NCBI RefSeq assembly: GCF_010093535.1
Contig: NW_022985164.1
Span: 416,305 to 480,304 of the forward strand
Reading direction: 5' to 3'
DNA length: 64,000 nucleotides
Origin: Lindgomyces ingoldianus
Taxonomy: Eukaryota > Ascomycota > Dothideomycetes > Pleosporales > Lindgomycetaceae
Made by a program: the position numbers and the translations under genes. Shown here piece by piece: positions 1-9,783 of the stretch (positions within the stretch are counted from its first letter, which is position 1; the number at the start of each line of letters is the position of its first letter). The notes under the pieces are model-generated. The model saw nothing but the letters and a program-made list of their open reading frames with translations, ran no database searches and was not told where the DNA came from.

Positions 1-297
1 CCTGGAGGGCGAATACTTGAGGGTTGAGAGGAGGTTGATGCCGAGGCGCTTCGTTAATTATGAGAGAGGGAAGAGATTTTAGATATCTTTAAAGGTGGCT
101 TAAGTTGTTGGTTGCAGTTGTAGGGTTGACGTGAACTAAGGCTCTTCTAGACATGGAGATTCCACGCAATATTGATTGTCTGGCCAGGAATGCAGAGGGG
201 TATCTTGAATACATGGCTATGAATCCACCACTTCTTAACCTCTCCTTTATTTTCCCACCCCCTGCCCACTCCATCTCGCATCCGTCCTACATCCGTC

Positions 298-975
298 CTA
301 CCAAGCGTTCAAAGCCGCAGCACCGACCAAAGCAAGCAACGCAGAACCTTCAACGCCAAACCTAACCGCCGCGGCCGTTGTTTGCGCTGGAGGCACTCCA
401 GAAGCCGTAGCGCTCGCTCCAGAAGCCGTAGCGCTCGCTCCAGAAGCCGTAGCGCTCGCTCCCGAAACCGAAGCCGCAGGAGCGGTCGCTGCACTCGCGC
501 TCGCTTTAGTTTTCAACCCACTGCTCGTAGCCTGGCTCTGGCTCTGCGAAGCAGCTCCTGTTGCACCCAACAACTCTCCACCTGCAGTAACTGTCGCAGC
601 AATGAACCCAAGCTCGGTGCTTGAAAGTACTGAGCTGGTCGCCGTACCGTCCATAGAGACATTACAGGTCATTTCCTCTTTCTTGGTGTTGTGATCGCAG
701 GTGAATTCCACAGCGGACGCTGACTCGACAGATACAGTAGCCTCATATATGGTTGTTGAGACGATGGAGTATCGGATGCCGGTGCCCCAACCGCAATCTT
801 CGGAGGAGACGCCTGTGGGGCAGCTGAGGTCGAGAACGGTAGTCGTGGGGTTGGCGGTTACGATAGAGGCAACGGGCGCAACACCATCATAGCCACCCGG
901 GAAGAAGAATTCGAGGGTTTGCTCCGCAAATGCAATTTTAGCTAGGATGGAGAGGAGGGCGATTGATTGATACAT
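298..975 (-). CDS. GPI-anchored, Ser/Ala-rich cell-surface protein
   Basis: A 225-aa single-exon gene starting at the ATG at 975. The first ~17 residues form a signal peptide (hydrophobic core after MYQS, Ala-rich cut region ending AFA). Residues ~20-125 form a compact extracellular domain with four Cys (two near LSCPTG...EDCGWG, two near EFTCDH...MTCNV), enough for two disulfides. The rest is a Ser/Ala/Thr-rich stalk containing three exact copies of GASATAS, and it ends in a hydrophobic tail (LLALVGAAALNAW) that fits a GPI attachment signal. This layout is the usual one for small fungal wall or plasma-membrane GPI proteins. The exact role is unknown. The stalk is where O-mannosylation would be expected. 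No intron is needed. Confidence 0.8.
   Translation of the reverse strand: MYQSIALLSILAKIAFAEQTLEFFFPGGYDGVAPVASIVTANPTTTVLDLSCPTGVSSEDCGWGTGIRYSIVSTTIYEATVSVESASAVEFTCDHNTKKEEMTCNVSMDGTATSSVLSSTELGFIAATVTAGGELLGATGAASQSQSQATSSGLKTKASASAATAPAASVSGASATASGASATASGASATASGVPPAQTTAAAVRFGVEGSALLALVGAAALNAW
400..462. repeat. 21-bp minisatellite, 3 exact copies, inside the GPI-protein gene
   Basis: Unit AGAAGCCGTAGCGCTCGCTC plus C occurs at 400-420, 421-441 and 442-462 with no mismatch. The unit is seven codons, so copy number can change without a frameshift and would alter the length of the Ser/Ala stalk. A degenerate further unit follows at once. Confidence 0.9.
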
Positions 976-2154
976 AGTGGTATATTGAAGGCTTGCTCTG
1001 AAAAGACCGTGTATTAATTAAGAAATGATAGAGTAACTTGCAAAAGAGTGTGATGAAAATGGAAAGCAAAAGCGAGGCACCGTTGAAGAGGCTTGGAGGC
1101 GTCTCGGGGGAGGTCCTCATTTTAAACTCCCCCTAAGCTTGTAATAAAAGCTTATTCTTCGCGGTTGAATAAACCGAGATGAGGCTAGCACGCTAGATGT
1201 AATTTGCGCTAGCTATAACAGGCCAGGGACCAGAAATTCGTGTATCAGGGGAAGTGCACCTTTCCATATTAGGCATTTTAGCGATAGGTTTTCTGCTGGT
1301 CTGGAAAACGTCAGTCACTTGGTGACGTGCACCCTCCAACGCTGAAGATCGTGCATGAAGTTACAATCTTCACCGTATAGTGCGTTGATGGACATAGAAA
1401 CCTTGGTGTCTGTTTCGCTTGGTGCTCCGGGCGAGATTTCGAGGTCGATTAAATGGTGAGATTGGAGTTAACCAAGTAAATTGTCGTCCTCAATCATATT
1501 CAGCATAACAATTTCTAGTGGATATACAATGGTGGAGGGCCTTCCCACCTAAGAGCGACTCATGCCCTAATAAATTAGCCATAGCTTAGAATACATTGCG
1601 CAGTACTCACCTGTTATGCCTCTAAGCAATCCTGTTAGTAAGGCTAGTAGAGTGCTCCCCTTATAAATGCTCTTCCTAATATCTTGCATGATAAATCATT
1701 GTTGGGTGCGATTTCGTTGCTGCATATCCTGCCTAACTAGGGAGTCTAAATATGACCGCTTAGGAGGCGGCATTAAAGCCTGAACACTGCCTGAAAGGGT
1801 CCCGCACTACGTCCTAAGTTTGGTGGTTGCCGTCCAACTGCGTCCTGGATTTAGTAGTCGCGGGGCAGCCACGCCCTAGATTTAGGGGCTGCGTTACAAA
1901 ATGCGTTATCATAGAGGCGGACACTAGTTCTCAGTACTTAAATCACCTCTTCCTAGACTTAGTTCATATATGTGCTACTCGAGTTGTCCTAGTTGAATAC
2001 ACGTGAATTTGAGATTCGTACAAGCGACACTGCCGATTTTTTTTTGTTGCATACAGGGACGGAACCTAGCGGCTTAACAAGGATCTGCTATCGGATCCTG
2101 GTCCGCTCGGGGGTACAGTATAGCATATGAAAGCTTGCTTGAGAATCTTGCTAC
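976..2154. other. intergenic, no gene seen
   Basis: Contains the promoter side of the GPI-protein gene and no reading frame with recognisable coding character. The only structure seen is the 31-bp repeat listed separately and a T-tract near 2040. Confidence 0.6.
1809..1901. repeat. imperfect 31-bp tandem repeat, about 3 units
   Basis: Units begin ACGTCCTAAG (1809), GCGTCCTGGA (1840) and ACGCCCTAGA (1871). All share a CGYCCTRGATTTAG-like core followed by a GC-rich half. Differences between units are mostly transitions. It lies in non-coding DNA. Confidence 0.55.
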
Positions 2155-2625
2155 TGGCATATTTCTTTGCCAAGATAAAACCAAAGCATTCAAACTCTCC
2201 GGCATCCTTAATGATATCCACAACCGCTAAATCCTAGATTCTATCCCTTACTAACGTTGGCTTTATGAAGTGCGGTTATATATATGTGATATAAATGAAG
2301 ACACCAGGCTTCAAAACTCGGATAACCTATTTCATAAGAGTTCAACAAAGGGTTTACACACTTCTCCCGATAGTCCCTTACCTCATCTATGCAGCTTCTA
2401 TTATTCTTCTTTACAACCTCCGGAGGATCCTGCATACTTCCCGAAATCATGGAATCTAGTGTACCCTTATCAATAATCACCTTGAAACCTCCATCTTTCA
2501 TGTCTTCCACATGTCTCACTTCCAGCACTCTCCACTCTATTCTATCTATTTTTGTGAACTGGGCAGCTATGTCCTCTATCACCACGGTGGAGAAGTCCAT
2601 GCAAACTTGGCTTTTGTAGCACGGA
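2155..2625 (-). pseudogene. decayed SAM-dependent methyltransferase (METTL13/EFM4-like class I fold)
   Basis: The segment starting MDFSTVVIEDIA at 2600 shows motif II (acidic end of beta-2, DFS), then VIIDKGTLDSM (the FDVIIDKGTLDA signature of the EEF1A-lysine-methyltransferase-like family) and a PPEVV...IDEV stretch. A clean GT-AG intron (2327-2381, GTAAGG...ATAG) joins IDE to VIRVLKPG, giving the family's DEVxRVLKPGG strand. Beyond it the frame reads FIYITYI-stop-PHFIKP, where the family has TYRQPHFMKP, then another stop, then EFECFGFILAKK, the normal C-terminus. The N-terminal motif I (GxGxS) is missing: upstream sequence has a stop at about 2628. It is therefore a gene broken by nonsense changes and a lost 5' end, while its intron is still intact. 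Confidence 0.7.
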
Positions 2626-3327
2626 ATTTAAATCTGTCGAGCATTCATACGCGCGGGTGTTATGGATGGTGGATACAAAGGCGCCATCGCCGCGGTTCTT
2701 CAGGTGGTCAACCCCATGACTTACGGCTGATCAGGGACGCAAAGCTGACACGGGTGGCTTTTCATTACCTAAGCGAGCCCATAGAAGGTTATAGTAGCGT
2801 ATATCAAGGCCGAACGTATGTCTAAAGAATTGGCTTGTACAATGGGGACCACTGTAAGGCAATGCCACTCCCTCCTGAACTTGGGCGAGAAGGGGTCTAA
2901 AATCGTAGCACCTAATTCTCTCCCATTCGGGACATTTGACTACTCTGCTTTCATGATACAGAGCGCCTCCTCCCTGACCTAGCCTTGTATGTTTCAGTTT
3001 ACGTCTGAAAGATCCCTCCTTGTTGTAATGTACAAGGGAGCATTATTTGCTGCGAGTCGCTTGGCTCGTGGAAGCAGCAGCTAGTCACTGAGCTGAGTAT
3101 TAGCATTTAGAATTACGCACCTCCTGTCATTACCCGACATTTGTCTTGGCGATGGGCTTCTGCCGCGACCCATGATTTGATATCATGGATCGGCCCGTGG
3201 AGCGGACTACTGTGGCGGACGCCTATTCCTTGGAAGAGGGCAACCGACACAAGGCTACCGGCATCATCCCGCCGCATTTGTATGAAAGCCTTATTACTAT
3301 CACATGTACACTTCTCATTGGCATATA
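2626..3327. other. no gene seen
   Basis: Short open frames only, none with recognisable content. It ends at the target-site duplication of the hAT-type insertion. Confidence 0.5.
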
Positions 3328-3335
3328 GCTGTGGG

Positions 3336-4106
3336 CAGCGTTTCCATCAGGAAGTAGTACGATTCGACTCAGGCTTTCTAGACAAGTTACGTCTCACTTA
3401 TCATATACTTTTGTTTGCTTCACCTGACAGCAGGGGTTAATACAATTAAGTTACAGTTTAATTAAAGCTACTTATACTTCTTAACTTTTTACTAAAAGTT
3501 ACAACATAACTGTTAAAGCTTTTAGAGTAGTAGGGTCCCCCTTACTCTTAATATAGCATGTAAGGTTATTTAATTTACTAAAAACAACCTTATAACATAG
3601 CTAGTTCTTCTAGAGTTGCAAAGCTTTAATTATAAAGCCTAAGAGATAATTACAGTTATAAGTAACTGTCCTTTTCCCCCTGCTAAAGGCTCTCTTACAG
3701 TTGCTCTCGCAGTCGCAGCTTGTAAAAGGTATACATAGGAAATCAAGTGCTATCTTAAAGAGTACAGGATAGTCGCGCTAACTAACCTAGAGCTACTAAT
3801 CTAGAGGTTCCCTATACAAGGAACTATTATCTTTTGCTATAATAAGGCTGTCTAAAAGGTTGTTGTAGTACAGGGCAAGCTCTAAGGCTACACTAACACA
3901 TAAATAGTGGCACAAACACATTCCCCTAGCCCTCACGCGCGTTAGAGACTGCAACCTTAAAATAGTCTACCTTAATTATATACTGCTTACTTTTAAGCCT
4001 TATTAATTAAATTGTAACAGTTAAAAATGTAGTTACGTTTGTTTGCCTCACGTAATTGTAGGTAGAGCAAAAGTATCAATTGTACTACTTCCTGTTGGAA
4101 ACGCTG
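3336..4106. mobile_element. non-autonomous hAT-type DNA transposon (MITE), RIP-decayed core
   Basis: A 771-bp element that begins CAGCGTTTCCATCAGG and ends with the reverse complement of CAGCGTTTCCAACAGG. The inverted repeats stay recognisable for about 60 bp (GGAAGTAGTAC, later TTACGT), and a second inverted match GTTACARTTTAATTAA lies further in. It is flanked by an exact 8-bp duplication GCTGTGGG at 3328-3335 and 4107-4114. An 8-bp duplication with CAGNG termini is diagnostic of the hAT superfamily. The interior is AT-rich and has no transposase frame, so the copy is non-autonomous or eroded. Confidence 0.85.
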
Positions 4107-4417
4107 GCTGTGGGGGACATTCCGGCTACCTTCGTGACTTGACTTAAAGTGATGAAGGACGTCATCCAGTGTCCAAATCGCCAAGACACCTGTTAAATGG
4201 ACGCTAATTCTAATGTTACTCACCCTAGAAGACTTAAGTCTCGGTTGGTGATGTGCTAGAACCGAGAAAGTGCCTTGGAAGTATGGGTATAAAAACCTCG
4301 TACCTCGATTTATTCTAATGGAGAACTAAGTATCCCAACTTCTTCCTTCATCCACGAGCATTTCACTACTCATATTTAAGCATTTTAAAGGGAACGGAAT
4401 ATTTGATCATCTAAGAT

Positions 4418-4840
4418 ATGGCACCACACTCGCAGACCGTCCGGGGCACCTTCGGCAACCTTAAAACCATGTCCGCCATAGAAACTGGCCGCAACCCGAC
4501 CCAACTTGGTGATCCCACCTCCCTCCACTCCGAAAAATATGACTCCATACCGTTAGACTCAATGCCAGACTTCTCCGCTCCTGCAGACCCCTACCGACAG
4601 AACGAAAACAAAAACAAGTCGTCATTGGCTGATTCCAAAATAGTGACGGGCACTATGGGAAACTCGTGTGGACCGAAGGTGAATAAGAGTATGTTGGGAG
4701 ACTCAGTTAGCTTGAAAGCGGAGACGAGTATGAGCGAGTGGGGCAGGGGCGCGAGGCTGGCGGGAGATGATTGGGAGATGAGGAGGGCGGCAGAAAGAAG
4801 GGGTGAGTATGAGAGGAGAGGGAGGAAGAGTAAGCTGTGA
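4418..4840 (+). CDS. small hypothetical protein with LGDxxSLxxE repeats
   Basis: A 140-aa frame from the ATG at 4418, preceded by a promoter with TATAAAA at 4289. It is hydrophilic, with no signal peptide or membrane segment. Two internal repeats, QLGDPTSLHSE (near residues 28-38) and MLGDSVSLKAE (near 90-100), each follow a GT(F/M)GN element, so the protein appears to be two copies of a ~60-residue unit. The C-terminus is rich in Arg/Glu. Small fungal proteins of this style are common and have no assigned function that I know of. The coding bias looks normal, and the flanking genes are decayed, so expression should be confirmed. Confidence 0.6.
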   Translation: MAPHSQTVRGTFGNLKTMSAIETGRNPTQLGDPTSLHSEKYDSIPLDSMPDFSAPADPYRQNENKNKSSLADSKIVTGTMGNSCGPKVNKSMLGDSVSLKAETSMSEWGRGARLAGDDWEMRRAAERRGEYERRGRKSKL

Positions 4841-4890
4841 TAGAAATTAAACACAGAAGCGGGTACAGGGGGCGACCGGTACTTTAACTT

Positions 4891-5880
4891 ATAAAGGGTC
4901 TTGAATCCAGCTACGTATCATCCAAGCCGTCGAATGCACACCCCATCCTTTGCTCGAATTATGAAATCTCGTCTGCTTCTTGCTTAGTTTGCTAATTCGA
5001 GCAAAGTCATCTTTCTTCAACATACAGTAGAACTTCAAACAAAACATTTTCCGCAATTTATTCCTCATACTTGCTCTTGGGGATCACACTCGTGCCCGAC
5101 TCATTGCCCAAGCTAGCACCGCAGCCGTACATCCCCTCTCTGTAATGTCCTCAACGACCCGATTCTTTAACAACAGTGATAAGTTCGTTCTCGTTGCCCT
5201 TTGTTATTGTACGTCGGGTTCATATTACCAAGAGGACTGTTCGTGATGAACTCAATCCCATAAGCGTTGTGCCACTTCGCCCATTTATCCTGGGAGAGAG
5301 AAGAATGTAATCGAATCTGATGGACTGTATGCTTTATATTGATGTGTTGTTTAAAATGTTCTATTTGCATGGGAGAGAAATTCGAGGCACTGATATTCCG
5401 AACACGATCTGTTTTCGGTAGAGCGGCCATGACAAGCCAAATTTGGAGAAAGTCATAGTGATAGGTCTTCTCCGAGGGCCGTTTACCAACAGGCCAGTTC
5501 ATGAGGTAGAGGTTAAGGGGGGAAGGTTGAGATCGGAGATAGTTAGGTTGAGGCCAGCTTCAACGCGATTAATAACGTGGCTGCTTTAAGTTAGTATCCA
5601 CCTTCCACCTTCGACCCAGTCTTGCATCTACAGGTCATGCGCTTACTCATCATTCCACAGCTTCGATGTCACCCATATTTCTTCGTGCTGGAGTCCCGCC
5701 TTCTTCAATCCTTCTGTAATTCCCTTCCCGACATGTTTCTCATTCCATATGCGACTACACGGTCCATTTAGCGATACCCAACTTCGATTGCGATTGCGAC
5801 TACATCTAACGTGTTTGTTGGCTACTCTTGAAAATTCTCGGTGCTGAAACCTATGAGTGGTTGTTCAGTTTGGTTAGGGA
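4891..5880 (-). pseudogene. decayed aldo/keto reductase
   Basis: Reading the minus strand from about 5870 to 4895 gives a nearly complete aldo/keto reductase in three frames: PLIGF, then AIEVGYR-stop-MD (family GYRHIDTA), AYG, VGKGITEGLKKAGL, WVTSKLWNDE-stop, VEAGLNLTISDLNLP, a one-base shift into LYLMNWPVG (family LYLxHWP), VRNISASNFSP (family IGVSNF), VHQIRLH (family Q-x-E-x-HP), SPLGNMNPTY, then ITERGCTAA-VLAWAM, a shift into GTSVIPKS (NADPH-binding C-terminal strand), and finally WGVHS...GLDDT. At least three stops and three frameshifts break it. The catalytic Tyr region survives (AYG), but the active-site His of the HWP motif is Asn here. It is a dead gene, not a short one. Confidence 0.8.
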
Positions 5881-8612
5881 TAACTAACCGGTGTTCGTTG
5901 CGACATTGACACTATCTAGAAGGTGCGAGTACTGTTAAAATGAGGCATATGGTTCATACGAGATTATAAAAAGATGGAGTGGCAATTTAGAGAATAATTG
6001 TTGCCCGAAATTATGGAGAGAGGATGGGTTGTTTGAAGATTGCACAAGCCCCAAAATCATAGCGTTACAGGAAAGTCTTCAGGAAAGGGGGAGATGGACA
6101 GCGGGGATCAGATCTCAAGATCCATGTGCTGCGTGAAGAAACTCATCTAACGCTCGGAACAATTCCAAACCTATCGTTGCTCTCGCGTAGTAGAGAAATG
6201 GATGTATCATTTATTACTGAGAGATCTCATATCATTGCTCCTATATTGACGGAAAATGGCCGCTATAGTGAGGTTTTGAGAGGCATTTCCGGAGGTCATT
6301 CCGAGACATTGCTTGTTCCTCAATGGAGGCGATGGGTGGCATTATTGCCGAGTTGAACGATGTCCCCAACGTAGTTAGTAGAGCATGAGAGCAGCTGAAG
6401 ACCCGTGCTAGGAAGAAATCGTCCTTGTCCTTCACGACAGCGCCTAGGCCCTTTTCAGTTTACGATGGATTTGGGCTGCTTGGGGTGGAGTGACAAAATA
6501 AATGAGAGCGCTCTGAAGGTTATGATACTATTAGCGAGGATAGAGACTTAGCTATTCTGTCAAAGCCTTGAGGCCGACTTTGTGGCTGGTGATAGGTGGT
6601 GGTTGAGCCTGTAGTAGAAGATCGATTCTCAAGCTTCACTAGCGGTGTGATTCGTTTATGCGGATCTGGTTTGTGAATATCCAAGCTGACGCCATATCGG
6701 ACGATTCGTTCGAGGGCTTATTCCAACAACCATCCCTGCAACTCTGTCTGACACTGAGATTCGCGACCGGAAGACGGACGGATATAATGAAAGTTGTCTT
6801 ACGCTTTGCATCTTCACATATGAACCCACATCGGGGTTCATCTCCTCACCTACCGAGCCCGTCAGACTTGGCAGAGTGATCAAGATCTACGGAAACCGCC
6901 AGATCAGTGAGGACACAACCCGGCCTGCTACAGACGCAATACGGGTCGATACCGCGCGCCTGAACCTAGTCTCCCTCGCGACCGGACGCGTACTGCATGG
7001 TAGCGACTCCTCATCGTATTCGAAATCGGATTCCCATAGTCTTGGTAACTACGGTGAAGGCCAAGGAGATAACTATTGGTCCGTCTGCCTTGCGCAACTC
7101 TAGAAGTCGGGCGAGCAGTTTGGACAATGATGATCAGAGCTTCGATTTGCGGCTACGAACTCCGGTCCTTTGAGGGAAGGGATTCAGCGAGGCTCTCCAA
7201 ATGCAATAGACATTGTACTTTGCGGCCGAGAAAGTCAAGTCAAGGAACCTAAACGTATAAGTAATCCACAGATATTTGTGTCGATTCCTTTGAGTTAAGC
7301 ATTGAGAGTTATGAACTCCAGATCAAAGATGCGCTCCTCATCCGGGCTGATCCGAACAGTAGGGTCGTCTATCCCACGTTTGTCAGTACGTTGACAATGC
7401 ACAGCCCGAGACGGATCATATCGGTTTAAAACTGTTTATGTAGCGATTGAGAACGAGCTGTTACACAAGCCACACGATGGTGTCATAGGACGGAATCATA
7501 GCGGCTGGTTTGCCAGAGACCAGGGAGAAGAGTAGTGAGACATCATCGTACCAATAGGCGAGCCTTGCGAGGAGGGGACGACGAAGAGGTCTTCCTGGAC
7601 AAAGGAATAGGTGGTAAATTCCGACGCTGATGGAATTGTGAAATGTGAATGAAACCTTCTGAAGGAGTCGCGATTCGGTTGACGAAGTCTGATATGTTCA
7701 AAGGGCCACGTCGGGCAGCTGAAAAGTTTCTCAATGCTGTGCCACGCAACCGTGCAACGCGAGAGCATAATATTGGCGGTGAAGGGGGTGGTGATGCTAA
7801 CAAGAGGTATTGTTGGTGTTGGCACCGACTTCCCCACTCTTGCACCAGGCACATCCTGCCAACGTCTTGACCTTATCCATCTGTTCCCACGTCCGTTGGA
7901 TGTTGGAAAATTTCCTTATCAACGGAAAAGTCGTCCGTGTAACTGAATTTCCTGCTTCAGCGTTAAAATGGCTTCATTGGACCCGTTTCCTATTTTCCAA
8001 GGCTCGAGCATCATGCGACGCGTCTCACGCTTCACCAACCACCTGCAAACCGTTGGCCGACCTAAATCCATGTCCAGGCACAGACGCGGTCATGGCAAGG
8101 GACGCCTGAGGCGGGTGGGCTAATCAGGACTGTGCTGGCATCCACTCCGGGTACGGCGTCCCGTGCATCTTCTTTGGCAGCTGTCCTTGTTTGTGATCTG
8201 TGCGAGAACAGACTTCGTATCCTGCGGATGGCGCTGCCATGGGCCACCCCGCAGCGCTGATGATGCTAGCACTCTTTGAGATTTATAGCGCATTCCCCTC
8301 CCCCATTTGCATTTCCCTCCCTCCAGACTCCTGCCGTCTCTCCCGTGGACTCGGGTCCGTCAGACTAGGGTGACAAGCACCTTAAGTTGATCAAATCCAT
8401 CTCCTGACCAGGCGCCTGGTCTGGCCCTCGGCTCCACCCTCCAGAACTCAGGTCTCTTCTTTCCTTGATCAATTACTCCTTTCTCCGTTCCTTGCAGACC
8501 CCATTTATCCTCGAGGGCGGTGCCATGTTCACAAAACGCCGGAGATTCAAACTGAATTGGATGTCACTCTAACTAACAGACCGGGATGCGAGTTTAAGTG
8601 TTGACCGCTGCA
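5881..8612. other. long stretch without a supported gene
   Basis: Both strands have short overlapping open frames (for example 6126-6356 +, 6876-7103 +, 7496-7852 -). None shows a domain, a plausible start with splice sites, or similarity I recognise. The normal base composition suggests old genic DNA that has decayed, but I cannot name it. The last ~350 bases would hold the promoter of the membrane-protein gene at 8613. Confidence 0.5.
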
Positions 8613-9783
8613 ATGAATAGCCCAGCGAACCACTTCAGCGGCACGTGGAATTCGAATACTCTGAGCGTGACCGTCTGTTCGGCCCTCGCACTTTACAATG
8701 CACTCGAACTTGAACTTCTAGTCTTCACGACGTTTCACGCCTACCGAGGACTCTATTTCTGGTCTCTGGTGTGCGCCAGCTTTGGCATCATTCCCTACGT
8801 CCTCGGCTACATGATAGAATATTATGAGCTCGCCCCACTAGCCCTCGGAATCGCAATCGACACGGCAGGATGGAGTCTTATGGTCACTGGTCAATCTGTC
8901 GTTCTATACAGTCGGTTATGGCTTGTGTTTGGAAGGGGTCACCGAAAGCTCCTAGGAGGTGTGAAGTGGATGATCATTATTGACGGTCTCTTATTTCATG
9001 TCACTACCTCTGGTATGCGGACCTGAGCTCGCCTTGGAAAATGCAATGTGCTGACTAGAGCAAACTGCAGTGGTTGTCTACGGTTCTCACTTTGGCGCCC
9101 ACACGGCGAAATTTGGCGCGGCCTACAACTACATTGAACGGATTCAGATGATTGGGTTCTGTCTCCAGGAATTCTTTCTCAGTGGTTTATACATTTGGAA
9201 AGCCCTCGACATCATTCGCGTATCCGAACGCAAGAATTCGCATCGACTCATGTGGCAACTCTTCTCGATCAACGTTATTATTATCATCCTAGACATTGGG
9301 CTCCTAACGCTCGAGTTTCTCAACCAACATGTCCTCCAGCAAACAGTAAAGGGAGTCACATACAGTATCAAGCTGAAGCTGGAGCTCGCGGTTCTGAACA
9401 AGCTTGTGGAGCTTTCACAATTCAACAATCGCGCAAGTACGATGACCTTGGGCGATACGAACGACTTTCTCGATCCGACAAAGACGGTGTGGGATATCAC
9501 GCGTTTTACTCCTGCATTTTCAAGCAGCATGCACACATACCCGAAGTGGATGTCCGATTTGGAGAAGTCTGGAATCCAACATCTGGAGAGCACTTACTCG
9601 CCGACGGACAGTGCCTGGGTCCGGACTAAGCACAGTACCACCATTTCGGCGGATGACATTGATGACTTTCCGGATGTTATACAACCAATCACTACCGTAC
9701 CCGACCCACGGCTTGATTCACGAGACAAAGGATCCGCCACAGACCTTCTATATGCGGACGCCGTGAGGAGAATCGCAAGATGA
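8613..9783 (+). CDS. multi-pass membrane protein, DUF7703-like, 2 exons
   Basis: Exons 8613-9012 and 9071-9783 give 370 aa. The intron (9013-9070, 58 nt) has GTATGC, branch CTGAC and GCAG, and its removal joins VTTS to VVVYGSHFG in frame. I prefer the ATG at 8613 (MNSPANHF) because no upstream ATG is in frame. About seven hydrophobic segments occupy residues ~20-265 (for example ALELELLVFTTFHAY, FWSLVCASFGIIPYVLGY, FSINVIIIILDIGLLTLE), and a hydrophilic tail of ~105 residues follows. The order of helices and the VLYSRLWLVF and WKALDIIR elements match the fungal integral-membrane family annotated as DUF7703. The rhodopsin-like family of fungal PTH11-type proteins is the main alternative. Function unknown. 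Confidence 0.75.

Noticed and set aside
2270..2825. Plus-strand frames opposite the methyltransferase remnant
   Set aside because: Antisense shadows of the minus-strand remnant, with no domain of their own.
3141..4223. Frames at 3141-3440 (+) and 3993-4223 (-) as genes
   Set aside because: Both run across the ends of the hAT-type element and share its inverted repeat (QRF-H/Q-QEVV in both), so they are artefacts of the insertion.
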